Shown: one piece after another, positions 41,847-53,431 of the stretch
How the letters are laid out: each line of letters starts with the position of its first letter
How positions within the stretch are numbered: position 1 is the stretch's first letter
NCBI GenBank assembly: GCA_002368545.1
Contig: MTSC01000034.1
Span: 124,001 to 188,000 of the forward strand
Length of the DNA: 64,000 nt
Direction: 5' to 3'
Source: Ramichloridium luteum
Lineage: Eukaryota > Ascomycota > Dothideomycetes > Mycosphaerellales > Dissoconiaceae
Made by a program: the position numbers and the translations under genes
Notes under the pieces: model-generated
The model's database searches: none
Seen by the model: only the letters and a program-made list of their open reading frames with translations
Told to the model about the DNA's origin: nothing

Positions 41847-42371
41847 TCAATTCATCCTGTTGCACTTGCCTTCTGCAACGTGCTTGTCCCGGTTGCTTCG
41901 TCGGGTGAACTCGTATCCGCAGTACCGACATCTGATTGCACCCTGTCCGTTTTTCTCACGAAGATGCCTGAGATAGTTCTCGCGGTTCGAGAAGATCCTG
42001 CCATTGCATCCATGGTCGAAGCACCGGACCCGATCGCTCGGCCCTGATTCGCTCGTGCGGGCGGCAGCGCTCGAGCGAGAGCATGGCGTAATTTCTGGCT
42101 GGTTTTGTGTGTTACCGGATGGGCCAGTGGCATACACAAATCCCGGTTCGCGTGACCTAGCTAGGTCTGCTGCGGTCGCAGATGTGACTTGAGAGTGCGG
42201 TAGGGTTTGGTAATTCTCCTGGGCAAGATGATCCTGCGCTGGTTCGAATAATGACAAGTCTGTTTGGAGAGATTGAAGCCAAGCTTCGGGATCGCAATCG
42301 AGCTCTTGTAACCAAATTTCAAGATCTGCAGGGTTGATCTCCCATGTTGCGGGTTCCTGGCCATACGACAT
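41847..42371 (-). CDS. Small C2H2-type zinc-finger protein
   Basis: A single exon of 174 residues. An acidic, Leu/Trp-containing N-terminus (NPADLEIWLQELDCDPEAWLQSL) could act as an activation-type region. Two finger-like units sit at the C-terminus. The first, CFDHGCNGRIFSNRENYLRH, has the C-x4-C pair but its second His position is unclear. The second is CRYCGYEFTRRSNRDKH ending in EGKC, so the last ligand is Cys (C2HC). Fungal proteins with such a C-terminal tandem are usually DNA-binding regulators. No target can be inferred; the nearest genes are a GT32 transferase and a Zn2Cys6 regulator. Confidence 0.82.
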   Translation of the reverse strand: MSYGQEPATWEINPADLEIWLQELDCDPEAWLQSLQTDLSLFEPAQDHLAQENYQTLPHSQVTSATAADLARSREPGFVYATGPSGNTQNQPEITPCSRSSAAARTSESGPSDRVRCFDHGCNGRIFSNRENYLRHLREKNGQGAIRCRYCGYEFTRRSNRDKHVAEGKCNRMN

Positions 42372-43481
42372 TGCAATGACACAGCTGTAGCATGCTTTTG
42401 TGTGATTGTATTCTCTATAATTCCCACTATCTACCTATCTAACATGGAGGCGATGAATGACCGGTGTGGCCATAATTCAAGATGTTAGGCCACTGTGCCA
42501 CACGACTGTGGGCGCCTTGCAGGGTGGAAGTGCGGACGCCGATCGACACTCAATGAAGACGGGGCACCCCCCATCCTCCGACGGCGGCCGCGCACCCTCC
42601 AGGTTTGATCGGCGCTCGAGGGTGATCTTGGTCGATCGCGTCGTCGGCGGTTAGGCGGTCCGTGTTTGCCACGAGGACTTCCACTTCGCCAGGTTCAGAG
42701 TCCACATAAAGTCTGTTAGATGCTTTCGGGAAGGACATTGCATGAAGCAACAGTGGCAACGCACGCCAAGCCAGCTAAGCTTCCGAAGCACTCTCCGACA
42801 CATGAAGATCAGCGAGCTAGGCTAAAAAGCACGAAGGCCAGGTTCCGTTTGCCTACCGTCCATCGGCTAGTATATCGTGCTTGTATGCGACACCAGATCT
42901 GTAGTTCGGACACAGAGAATACAAGATATAGACGTCGATTGTGATGTCGGTAGACGAAGCGTTATGTCACTGCTGCAGCCACGAACGGAGGATTTCACAG
43001 CATTGCTTGTCGACTTGCGCAAAAGATTACGAAATCTCTAGCTGAGCACCGGTTGAATGGCTAGCTCGTCTGACAGACCCACTGGATGCGGCACAGCATT
43101 GGCCGGCGCATTATTCCGGATGCAGCCACGCTTGTTTCTTGATGCAGAAAACTTGGTCATGCCAACTACGAGATATGGAATAGTCGACTTGGCTGGCTCG
43201 CACGGATTTCTCAATTTATTACACCTGGTAGATCATGGACGGCATGCAGGTGGAGGTGGTCCGTCCCTTCGCGTTTAGTCATCATCATGGTCAGAGCCCG
43301 AGGGATGAGAGAGCCCGCAACAAAGCCGAACGGCCCGAAGCTGAGTAGGATTGAAATGCGGCATGGTCCAACCAGTCTTGGCGTTCATGTCTGACTTGCA
43401 CCGGATGACATCGTGTCGTCCGGCTCCATCCGAGAACAGCCACACATATCGCTGTGATGATGCATTGTCGCAGGCTTTGCC
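42372..43481. other. Divergent intergenic region between two regulator genes
   Basis: About 1.1 kb between the C2H2 and Zn2Cys6 genes, transcribed apart. No motif or ORF can be supported; a 73-codon ORF at 43057 is chance-like. Confidence 0.45.
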
Positions 43482-44948
43482 ATGGTGCGGCCGAAAGAAA
43501 CAAAGTTAGGCAGGCCACGCGCAAATAAGTGCGAGAGCTGCCGTCGTCGTCACATCCGATGCGGTGCGTCCAATATGCATCTCGCCACAGCATCCGAACC
43601 TAGATATGCACTGCAAGAGCGCGTGCTGATGTATTCATAGACTTCCTCGAGCCGGTGTGCACACCATGCCGCAAGGACAAGTTCAGTTGCGAACGCGGAT
43701 CTGTGAGCCGAGCGAGCAGTCCGTCCGAACGAGCTCTCACGATTGGCAAAAAATCCGCCCGGCGCGTCGGGCAGCTGACCTCAAGGCCGTCGGTTTCCAT
43801 ACTTCCCATAACCATCGATGAAAACATCTGGTTCTGCCATCTCTATGCGACGCTGGCACTTCCAAGCGAATGGATTGGATTTCGCGCGGCGTTGCAACCC
43901 CGTGGCGGTCTCGCATCTGGCGCTCTGAACGCCCTATCCTGTGCTTACTTCGGCCGCTCGACACACAGACTCGAGTTCGTCCAACAGGGAGGAGATCAAT
44001 ACACGACATGTTTACGTCGTGTCAATGAACGGCTTGGTGACCGAACACAGAATGTCGGCAGTGATACCCTCCTTGCCGTTACCATCCTTGGGTATTTCGA
44101 GGTATTCACTTCCACATGTACAGCGAAGCTTGTTCGTATATTAACGATCCCAGTCACTACTGTCCACAGCGCGATTCGCTTGGTGTAAACATTATCTCGG
44201 ACTTGCCCGTCTGCTAGAGCTCGCAGGGCCTTCCGCCTGCCGGGATCCCGTCGTGTTCAATGTCTACGTTCACTCCCGCTTCATGATGGTCCTTGCCGCC
44301 CTCGCTTCAGGCGTGACTACCTGCTTCGCTCATCTAGAGTGGAAGACTCTTCCGTGGGAAATCATGCTCCAGAGCAAGGGCGGCATGGATATTCTGCTTG
44401 ATTCTCTTGCTGATCTCGCTCACGCCCGATCGGCTCCAGCCTCGCAGACGGGGATCACAACAGCGATGATGATCCTGCAGAACCTGGATGAATGGCGGAG
44501 GGTGTGGATGTCATCACTTCAAACGGACTTCTCCGACTCTACCGACAGGCAACCATTGTACCCCCCTGCCTGGCCCGCACCGCTGATCTGCCCGACCCTC
44601 AATAAGGCAAATTGCTACTGCCTCTACCATGCCACCTCGATCCTCGCAGCCGAGCACGCTGCTGCGGAGATGCCCCTGGTCAATGAAGGATCTTGGTACG
44701 ATTCGAGCGCCCTGGCACAAACACAACACAACTCCGCTGTAGAAATCTGCCGGACACTCGAATACCACTTCACCTCGAACTCTGGCCCCCTCGGCAGTCT
44801 TTACATCCTTTGGCCGATCCGTATGGCATTCAAAGTGCTGAAAAACGGCAACCACGAAGAAGTCGCCTGGATCCACCAGCAGATCGAGAAGTACTTCACG
44901 AATCAGGGCGTTTGGGAGATTCAGCAGGATATATTTGACGGGTTGTGA
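43482..44948 (+). CDS. Zn2Cys6 fungal transcription factor
   Basis: Three exons: 43482..43563, 43641..44117 and 44170..44948 (445 residues). Joining exons 1 and 2 gives a perfect binuclear cluster: KCESCRRRHIRC then DFLEPVCTPCRKDKFSC, that is C-x2-C-x6-C-x6-C-x2-C-x6-C, split by the first intron in the linker. The N-terminus is basic (MVRPKETKLGRPRANK). The second junction (EVFTSTS-RFAWCKHYLGLARLL) restores a fungal-specific helical domain that continues ELAGPSACRDPVVFNVYVHSRFMM and ends with WPIRMAFKVLKNG. The intron donors are GTGCGT and GTACAG. These proteins bind CGG-type half sites; the target pathway is unknown. The nearest upstream neighbours are secreted and glycosylation genes. Confidence 0.88.
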
Positions 44949-45626
44949 TGTTGCGAAGTATAAAGTGTTTGACGTGTAGTATGCGATTTAGATATCCGCC
45001 GAGTGAGCAGAGCGCGTAGCGAATTAACTCAAGCATTCCATGCTAGCCAATGTAAAAAGAGGGATATGGTCAGTGATAACTGACGAAGGGGTAAGCTAGT
45101 GCAACGAATGGCATGTTGGCTGTTCTCTTCCCTAGCTTGAGGCTCATATCTTCCCAACCAGCTGAGCGACCTTGTAACATAAATGCAGACCGCGTGTCTC
45201 GGTGAGGCGTGGCTACTTGATTCACATGTCAAGGCCTCAGACCTCTACCCAGGGCCTCGACCAATCACGTCGATTCTTCCGCGAAAAGGGCGCTGCTGAG
45301 TGTCAAAAGAGGTTAGTGCCGCTGCGGCACTGTTGCATCCTTCAGCCCTAAACGCGTACGACTGTTTCGTCCACCAATTACATGGCATTCACCGCAGAAG
45401 TCCTGGGCCATTCGGTCCATGATCATCGCCGTTCTGGTTCATGATAACCTTCAGAGCGACCAAGATGCTTGAATATGAGTCTTTGCGGCGGAGCATTCAC
45501 ATGCTCAAGATGAAGGAAGGCATTGCGGATATAAAATGCAGGTCGCAATGCCCGTCGAGCTGCTGTCCTCCAAATCGTTGCATTTCAACTTCTAAGTAAC
45601 ATTGTCAATACTCTCTTCGCATTCCA
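44949..45626. other. Intergenic region before the coiled-coil gene
   Basis: 680 bp holding a 3' UTR and a promoter. Nothing specific recognised. Confidence 0.45.
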
Positions 45627-46841
45627 ATGGCATTTAAAGACTCGTGCCCGAGCTACGATGAGACAATGGCGATGTCTTCTGCTCAGCGACTGCCACCAAC
45701 TCAGCACATACCTGCATCGCAGTCCATGGGGCAAGCCTCGCAGCACCTCGCACCTGGCTGCGATGATCATGATTCCGACGAGAACCTTGACGAGTTCCTC
45801 GCCTTCGCCCACTCCTCGCGAGCACCACCGATGCGCACCTCAATCCCTCCCCTCTCGTACCCGATCGCCATTCCCCAACTCGTCCCCGGCCCCGGCAAAC
45901 CCTTCGCGCGCGCCTTCGCCCCTGCGCTCGCCAGTGTCGGAATCCCGCAAGCCGACTTCCTCGCCTTCCTCGACAACCTCAACATCATCTGCTCGGGGAC
46001 TCCGCCCCTGCGGATCCTAGGACTGACGAGTGGTTTGATCGGGATGGTGCCGTGGCACTACGCCCAACTCCTGAGTCTGGGAGTTCAGGTGGCCGCGAAG
46101 GCGGGCAACCGCATGTATGCGTCGGCGCGGGGCGATCGGTTCATGGACGCCGTGAACCGGGAGTTCTTCGCGCCGAGGGCTTTGAGGGTGGAGTTGATCA
46201 CGGGGGAGGCGTTGGCGAAGTTGCTTGGGGTCGAGTACGGGGCGGTCGTGCGTGGGATCGCCGATGTGGAGGGCACCGGCGGTCGGCTCGTGAGTCCTCA
46301 GACGCTGACGGACGCCATGTCCGGGAAGATTGCACGGCTCGACTTCGACGTGCCGCCCCCGGAGAAGCCAGAGAATGTCCTCGACCAGCTCTCCGCTCGG
46401 GTGCAGGCGGGCGAGGCGCGGAAGTTCGAGGAGAAGCTGCAAAAGGGCATGGCGAAGAAGCCCCAACGACGAGACTCGTCCGCATCTTCGAGCAGCGGTG
46501 AGTCCTCGTCGCATGCCTCGTCACGAAAGATCGACGAAGTCGCACGGGACATGCGGAGATTGGGGGAGTGGAAGCAGACTCGGTTGGAGGAAGTCCGGGG
46601 TCGTGAGCTCAAGGAGAGCAAGCGGATGAAGGAAGAGGCGAAGGTCTACGAGGAGTTCGAGAAGAAGCTGGAGAAGCTGCAGGAGAAACAGAGGAAGGCA
46701 GAGCGGAGGAGTCAACGCAAGAAGTCGAAGGATGAGAAAGGAGCGAAAGACTCAAAACGTGGCGATAGAGTAGACAAGGAGGAGAAGAAGCTGGTCGAGG
46801 CGCTTGGCAAGCTGCAATGGATATTGATACAAAATCTGTAG
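45627..46841 (+). CDS. Conserved fungal protein with C-terminal coiled coil, unknown function
   Basis: A single exon of 404 residues. The start resembles a fungal PY-type tail (MAFKDSCPSYDETM). A globular part follows with IPQLVPGPGKPFARAFAPAL, ADFLAFLDNLNII and a hydrophobic LGLTSGLIGMVPWHYAQLL. Then come a Gly/Ala-rich YGAVVRGIADVEG region and, from about 260, a highly charged helix (FEEKLQKGMAKKPQRR, a Ser-rich linker, then long Lys/Glu coiled coil EEFEKKLEKLQEKQRKAERR). Similar proteins are widespread in filamentous fungi without an assigned role. No signal peptide. It converges on PPN1. Confidence 0.8.
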   Translation: MAFKDSCPSYDETMAMSSAQRLPPTQHIPASQSMGQASQHLAPGCDDHDSDENLDEFLAFAHSSRAPPMRTSIPPLSYPIAIPQLVPGPGKPFARAFAPALASVGIPQADFLAFLDNLNIICSGTPPLRILGLTSGLIGMVPWHYAQLLSLGVQVAAKAGNRMYASARGDRFMDAVNREFFAPRALRVELITGEALAKLLGVEYGAVVRGIADVEGTGGRLVSPQTLTDAMSGKIARLDFDVPPPEKPENVLDQLSARVQAGEARKFEEKLQKGMAKKPQRRDSSASSSSGESSSHASSRKIDEVARDMRRLGEWKQTRLEEVRGRELKESKRMKEEAKVYEEFEKKLEKLQEKQRKAERRSQRKKSKDEKGAKDSKRGDRVDKEEKKLVEALGKLQWILIQNL

Positions 46842-47598
46842 TGATGATTAGCAACACCGATGCCGGTTCCAGACCCCTGAATGAGATATCAAGTGATTGA
46901 CTCTAATTATCGTTCATCAAGTCGACGCCGGTCGGTGGAGCGGGTTGTGCGCAGGGACGCGGAGCCTTGCGTACGGAGGGAAGCTGAATTGTGTAATTGT
47001 CAGCCATCATTGCTGTAATGAGAATGAAGTTGCCGCTTTCTAGAGCATAGACGCGACTGTGCTTTCGCGAGTGTCCAACTATGGCACAGGCGACATCTTT
47101 AATGACAAGGCTTGGCTCTGATACTCTTTCGTTCGCAGGCTTCTGCCTGAGTGCACAGGAGTCACAACACAATCGTACACCTGGTGGACAGTTTCGGGCC
47201 ATAAGATGAGTACTTGGATCGTTTCTAACATAGGTTCTCAGGTGTTGCGAAGGGTGTATGCATGCCAAGAACCACGTCCTCATGTCCGGTCAACCAACGC
47301 TAATATCTCCGTCTCTGTTTTCCTAGGTATGGTGTTCTCCCTTCCAGCGATTCCTTCTCTTTGTACTGATCAATTCATCACATTCGTGAATGCGTCGACA
47401 CCACATAAGCCTCCGATGCTGCCTTTCCCCCAAAAGTATAACTCCGTTGTATCCCAATGGCGCCTCTCTCCGAGGCTTCCTGCGTCTCCCAAAATGCATA
47501 TCAATAAGTCGGCGCGCCCGATGGTTCTCTCCGAACGATACCGTCATCTCCACATCCAATCCTCCAGGATTCCCCTCGCGTCATGCGGAAACCGCATC
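46842..47598. other. Convergent 3' intergenic region before PPN1
   Basis: 760 bp between two 3' ends. A 126-codon minus-strand ORF (46903..47283) lacks domain or composition support and is left out. Confidence 0.45.
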
Positions 47599-49746
47599 TC
47601 AATGCCCAAAGTCATCGTCGATATCCGCCGGATCCATCGTATCGACGAACGCGCGGCTGACGAACGTGAACCACGCCTCGTTGACCTTGCGGTGCTTGTG
47701 CGGGCCCCCCTTTCTATGCTTCTTCTTTTTATGCTTCTTTTTGGACGCATCGGCCTTTTCCCCGTCCTCGTCTTCCATCTCTTCCTCTCCGGCAACATCC
47801 AGGATCGACTTCTTCTCCGGCACAAACGCGCCGATTCGCCGCGCGAGGTCAATCATACTCGGCATCGTGAGGTCCTTCAGCCGGTAGACCTTGTCCTTCT
47901 CCGTGTCGTACAGCACCTCGAACTCGAACTTCTTCGGTTTCGGCTTGTGGTCGCGCTCGTGCGGCTTCTTGCCCTTGTGCTTGCCCTCGTGCCATTTCGC
48001 CGCGTCCACCCCTGTTGTGTCCTCGCCCTCCACCGGGAAGTCGTTGTTGATGACCGTCAGGTTCGCATAGTACTGCGTGAACTTGAGCAGCGATAGCGTC
48101 TGCGGCGAGTACGCGGGGCCGGGAGGCGACGACTTCGACGGCGGCTCCGGCACCTTGAAGGGGTATTTTCGGTTCTTCTTCTTCTTCGTCATGGTTGTCG
48201 TCGACATGGGCTCCTCGTCCTCAGCTCCCGTCTCCTCATCCCACCCCCACGCCGCCGGCGCCGGAATGGGTTGCGCGGACAGCGCCGCCAAATCAAGCCC
48301 CGTCGCATTGTACTCGAAGATGCGCAGCGTCGGGAACAGATTCGGCACGACACTGGCGCTGACGAACGAGGCGGAGAAGCGCTCGGCGAACTCGCCGCCG
48401 ATGTGCTTGTAGTACTTCTCGCGCTGACCAGCAAGATCGGCCGCGCCATCACCACCGAGGAGCGTCTTGAACCACGACAGCGACTTGGGCGGTTTCGGCA
48501 GATCAGACCACTCGTCGCGCAGCTGCAGCCAGTAGTTCTTCGAGACCTGGGCCTCGAGCTCGTCGCTCTCGGCCAGCGTCGCATACGCCCCCATGCGGCC
48601 GTCCTTCGTGTCCGCGTCGATGTTCTCGAAGTCCTGGAACATGAAATGATCGTAGTTGAAGTGGCCGTAGTGCGTGGAGACAATCACGTCGCGATACTGG
48701 CGCGTCCACAGCGCGTACTTCTGCCAGCAGGACTCGTCCCAGCTGGTCTTGGCCGCCTGGCGCACGGGCGGCACGTGGCCGATGAGCATCGCCTTCATGC
48801 CGCGCTCGCGCAGGAACTGCAGCTGGATGCGCAGCCACTCCATCTGCTGGTAGCCCGGCTCCGAATGCGCGGCGCAGCCGTCGACGAGGCTGTTGCTGCT
48901 GAAGAAGTACAGCGTGTTGAGGCTAAAGACCGCCAGTCGGTGCGGGATCACCTCGACGTAGAACCAGCCGCCCTGCTCGAATTGGTGCTTCTGCGCCTCC
49001 GGGATGAACTGGCGCCACACGTGCGAGTAGGTGCGGGTCCAGTCGTTGGGGCCCTTGTCGAGGATATTGTGCGGCAGGATGTCGTTATTGCCGAAATTGG
49101 GCACGATGGGCACGACGAAATCGTTGTTCGGATCGTCATCGTCCTCGTCGCCGTTGTGCTTGCCGAAGACCTCGGCCATCTTGGCCACCATGAAGCGGTT
49201 CAGCGACAGCACCTGCTCGTGGCTCCGCGGTAGCCCGTCGTCGTTATCATGGCGCGCCGAGTCCCCCGTCCAGATGACAAAGTCGATCTCGTCCTTGACG
49301 TGCTTCGCGACCCATTCCATCGTCTTGTTCACGAGCGCGAACGGGCTGTCGCACTCGCTCGTCTCCGCGCCGTAGATGCCCGCAGGGCCCTGACCGCGGT
49401 GACAGGCGGCATCTTCGGAGGTTGATGAGTAGATTTTGTAGTAGGGGTCCGGGTGGAAGTCTACCGTCCTTTCATGTCAGCTCGTCGTCCGGCTTTGCCA
49501 TGGTGTGGGTGACGGCTATGCATTGGCTTCCAGCGTAACCAGTGGAACTTCCCACGTACCTGTGATGTGCAAGTAGCGCCCGCGCAGCTTGCGACGCTTC
49601 TCGGTATCTTCTGCCCCTGCAGCTGTCACAGGCAGCTGTAGGTGGTGTTGGAGGTCTGTCGGCCGGCTGAGCGGGATCTGCGCTGGAGGAGCTGCCAACG
49701 CTTGCACGCATAGCGCTGCGATGGTGCTGGCGACTGACGCGCGCAT
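47599..49746 (-). CDS. PPN1: Endopolyphosphatase (PPN1), vacuolar
   Basis: Two exons, 49560..49746 and 47599..49460 (682 residues), GTACGT donor and TAG acceptor in phase 1. MRASVASTIAALCVQALAAP is the signal or anchor. Joining gives YLHIT-DFHPDPYYKIYSS, the first metal site, then CHRGQGPAGIYGAETSECDSP and VIWTGDSARHDNDDG. VPNFGNNDILPHNI is the Asn site; GHVPPVRQ and THYGHFNYDHF carry the His sites: a complete calcineurin-like metallophosphatase domain. Acidic and Lys-rich inserts (EDDDDPNND, then MTKKKKNRK) are typical of fungal homologues. It cuts long polyphosphate chains in the vacuole. The ER-exit signal-anchor is short and may be cleaved on maturation. Confidence 0.95.
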
Positions 49747-51754
49747 GGTGGAGACAACTTCGAGCCTAAGCTACGAGCTCGTCCGCCGGGTGTCCGCAGT
49801 CAGGTATTATGGTGGTGGAAGAATATCCATGCGCGCGCTGTACTTTTTCAGTGCTCCCCTCCAGAAATCTGCTCCGCTCAATTCCTTCCCAGGCCCAGTT
49901 CTCTCCAGCAAAATGTATATGCAAAGTCCCAAGTAAGAAAGAAGACGAGTCCACAATCGCCGCTACACCGCGATTACACCGCTTTGTCTGCGCGTGACAG
50001 AAGACAGCCAAAGAATTGTACGAGCTTTCGTAGATGGGGCTGTGATCGAGCGGTGGACGGGCTACGTCAGGGCTGCAGGTACGCTGGGTCGCCAATCGGA
50101 AACCGCGACAGGGCAGCTTTTGGGTGCTGAGATCTGCTGGCGGGCTGGCGGGCTGCTGTGGACTGGAGCGGGCTGAGAGGGCGGCGGGCACGGAAACTTA
50201 TTATAACAAACCACCACGCACGATGATTATTTCTCCCACATCACCCCTCCCTCGCCCTCGGGATCGTGATTGACCTTGATGGCAAGCACGCGACACACAC
50301 AGACACACACACACCCGCCTCCGGAGACCACATTGCTAAACCGCTTTCTGGTATTCGCTCCCCACGATGTGGACAAGATGTAAGTGGAACGCGAAGTGGT
50401 TCACTCACAGCCCACGACGTCGCTGGCCCAATGAGGTCAGGCGGCGCCGGGCACGTTTCGCGTTGCAGGCAGCTGGCAGGTCACCCGGCGTGCGTCAGCC
50501 GCCCTTCCCGGCACCCGGGTGCGTCCATTCGTGGGCCTCTTCACCCACCCGAACAACGACAGGCCCGAACGGGAGGAAATAGCTTCGGACCATCTTTGGA
50601 CTGTACCTGCTGCGAAAATCCCACATCGCGCAGTGAAAGAGTGCCGGATATGGTCGTGCGTGCATGGGTTGGCGTGTGTGTCATGAGTAATGGAGCTGTC
50701 TCCGCCCCGTGGTCAAATTCAATCTCTATGCTGTGGGGGAAGATTCATTGGCTAGGAATTCACCAGCCCAGCAGAGTGACATCTCGGAAGCGATCGCGCC
50801 CAGGAGGCATGGCTGGCGAATGTCTCCAAGATTCTTTGGATGAGGTACCTCTCCTCGAGTCTGTTACCATCGTGACTGTCACCGGTCAGCAGTAGTACGG
50901 ATCCACCATGTTTTCCCAGGCAGCCCGACGACATGGCTTGAGCAGTATTAAAGAATAAGTGGGCTGGGCCTGCATCAAGCATGCTTCGAGGCATGCAGTG
51001 CAAGCTCAGAATGAAACTGGTTCGGCGGCAGAGGCTGTCTCATCACATCACACACTACCATCCAGGTTTGCGCGCATATGTCCATCCATGCTCAGATGAC
51101 ATGTCTGCAGCGCGTCTACCAATCTTGGTAACAACATCGGGCAAGACCGCCGCACCGCTGCCCACGAGCGTCAATGATGGTCATGCTGCTGTGACACGCA
51201 AGTGTGCCGTCGATCGTTCTTCACGGGAGAAGTTGTGGCGCCATGCACTCCACTTGTTAACTATTGCTTTCCTCACATCAATAGATCAGCATCATTCGTT
51301 ATCTATGCTGACACTGAAGGGATGGTCATGAATCGTGTGATCCTGCTATCTTGACTCTAGATGTCTGTTGAATCAGTGAATAAACCAGACCTGAGGATTC
51401 TGCGGCGGCGAAGTGTCTGCCTCTGGCTCCTCCCACGAGGCACTGGACCGCTCGTGCAATCTCGGGAACAAAACAAAGCACGAATATGCCGACGATGCAA
51501 GCTGGCACCGACGGAAAGGCTTTGGTAGGAGCGGCAAGAAGCTGAAGCTCAAATGTCAGGCCAACGACCAGGGTACACCAATGGAAATGCCCCCGGGTAT
51601 GTATGAGCGACAGTGAAGGCGATATCTGCAAACTCGGTCCACGTTGCGGCACAGGCTTATCACTGAACATGTGACTTGCACCGAGATCAGGCAGTCACGA
51701 CAACAACTCCGCTTACCGAACTCACCATTCGTCACGAACGTCACAAGGTCGGCC
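49747..51754. other. Two-kilobase gap without a supported gene
   Basis: Contains the PPN1 promoter, a CA microsatellite and a 209-codon plus-strand ORF (50266..50895) that has random-looking composition and no domain. I see no RNA gene. Confidence 0.45.
50291..50315. repeat. CA dinucleotide microsatellite
   Basis: An interrupted (CA)n tract about 25 bp long in the gene-free gap. Useful only as a length-variable marker. Confidence 0.8.
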
Positions 51755-52636
51755 ATGGCTCTCCAATGCCTCACCCACTTCCACGACTGGCTCAGCAACA
51801 CCTACGCCATCCGGCTGCCCTACGTACCCCTGACTCCGTATCCCGGCCAGCACCTCGCGCCGCCGACCAGCGTCTACGAAGAGCTCGAGCGCCGGCGCAC
51901 CGGCCAGCGTAACCCGCGACTCTGCACCCCCTGCCTCGGCCCGCACCTCACGCACAATGCGGCGATCTCCACGCGCGTCGCCCTCGCCGCGACGCATGCC
52001 GAGATCTCGGGCTGGCCCTCGCGCGGCGGCGTCATCATCCTCGAGCACGCCTTCGCCCCGGATTTTGACTTTCTGGGCCTGAATGCCCTCGATCCGCCGC
52101 TGCGCCGGGACGCCGACCAGGCGGCCGAGGATGCGTTCTGCCAGAAGCTGCTCCGCCTGGGCGCGACCTGGTGGGAGAATCGCGGACGGCGGCGGTTCCT
52201 CGCCCAGCCCACAGGCGGCGAAGAGGAGGCCTGCGAGCAGGACGCCGCCGACGAGGCGCTGGGCCCGACGCAGCGCGAGTGCAGCTGGGTCCGGGTCGCG
52301 TGGCCGAAGGGGCCAGACGGGGAATTGTGCGTCCTGACGTGTGAGGAGCCGCGGATGGGGAGTGATGGGAGGCCGCGGAATTTGCCACGGTATCACGGGC
52401 TGATCGCGATGGCGCGGACGATGGAGGAGCGGTTCGAGGTCTTGAAGCACTTGGGCGGCGTCGTGTATGAGAGCTGGGAGGATTTTCAGGATTCAGATCG
52501 GACGAAGACCTTTTTGAAGGCGTGGGAGGATGGGTATCAAGGGGAGCGGGGCTATTTGAAACAGGAGAAATTTATTAATCCTGCTCCCTGGAAAGGGCAC
52601 CCAGATGAGGCGCTTGGGAGATTTGTTCAAGATTGA
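51755..52636 (+). CDS. Conserved hypothetical protein
   Basis: A single exon of 293 residues, starting MALQCLTHFHDWLSNTYAIR. Visible features are the LPYVPLTPYPGQH segment, a CTPCLG motif, ILEHAFAPDFDFLGL, an acidic middle (GGEEEACEQDAADEA) and a Trp-rich C-terminus (VVYESWEDFQDSDRTK, NPAPWKGHPDEALG). No signal peptide, membrane segment or known domain is recognised. The in-frame upstream ATG (51644) would add 37 residues of random-looking sequence and is not used. Its GC-rich codon use (strong C/G third positions in the first half) matches genuine genes nearby. Confidence 0.62.
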   Translation: MALQCLTHFHDWLSNTYAIRLPYVPLTPYPGQHLAPPTSVYEELERRRTGQRNPRLCTPCLGPHLTHNAAISTRVALAATHAEISGWPSRGGVIILEHAFAPDFDFLGLNALDPPLRRDADQAAEDAFCQKLLRLGATWWENRGRRRFLAQPTGGEEEACEQDAADEALGPTQRECSWVRVAWPKGPDGELCVLTCEEPRMGSDGRPRNLPRYHGLIAMARTMEERFEVLKHLGGVVYESWEDFQDSDRTKTFLKAWEDGYQGERGYLKQEKFINPAPWKGHPDEALGRFVQD

Positions 52637-53431
52637 CAGTTTTCTCATCAGGAGTGTGATGCGGCATCACCCATCACAAGTTGCCATGATCGATGGTGCA
52701 GTCCTGGAACGAGGTCCGTGGGCCGCGCCGACCAATGTGGTGCTCTGGTTTGTGAGAGCGCGGAAGCTGAAAGCCCGTGAGCAGAAATGAGATCCTTCTG
52801 ATGTAACGAGGCCTCGCAGGATCGTGAGTTGTACGAATCAGCCCCGCCATGCTTTTGGTGATGTAGGAAGCTCACGAGAGCTATCTTGCTCATCTGTCCA
52901 CAGCAGGTCCGCCTCTGAGGGAGAGTGTGCCCACAAGGTATGATGAACTCCAGGCGCGGCGCTTTCGCCACCGTGGTGGCTGTGGTAGCTATACATCGAC
53001 TTTCTCGCCGCCGGCATTATTTCCAACATCACTCGACGACTTGATGGTGAAGTTTGAACAAAGTGATCGGAACCCAATCAGTGGTGACAAGCGCAGCTAA
53101 AGACAAGGCTTCATTGACCTCCTCCATCGACCTCCTGCATCGTCACACCCGAGCGAGCCTACCTACCTGCCGGGCAGCAGCATCATTCGTCATCGACATA
53201 GTCGAACGATTCCAACTGGTCGCGCTAAGTATTTGTTCATTTGTGGAGGATCGTCACGACCACTCAAGACTCGGCCAACAGACCCTTGGCTGGGACTCTT
53301 CGTTCATTGCTTCTGGAGCTCATCGCGCGTCCACCACACATGTCTTCCAGACGATCATCTGGCTGATCCACCCATCCAAGCAAAGTTGAACAATTTTCAT
53401 CCCCATTGGACTACCTGAGACCCAGCTAGAA
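52637..53431. other. Intergenic region
   Basis: 800 bp with no recognisable element; 3' UTR of the preceding gene and a promoter. Confidence 0.4.

Noticed and set aside
46903..47283. 126-codon minus-strand ORF between the coiled-coil gene and PPN1
   Set aside because: No domain or start context; lies in a convergent 3' gap.
48271..49233. 320-codon plus-strand ORF opposite PPN1
   Set aside because: Antisense shadow of a gene with all catalytic motifs on the other strand.
50266..50895. 209-codon plus-strand ORF in the gap before 51.7 kb
   Set aside because: Starts at a microsatellite, rich in Ser/Arg/Pro/His with no pattern, no splice partner.
51722..52450. 242-codon antisense ORF inside the orphan gene at 51755
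   Set aside because: Produced by GC-rich third positions of the sense gene; Arg/Gly/Glu-heavy with no domain.
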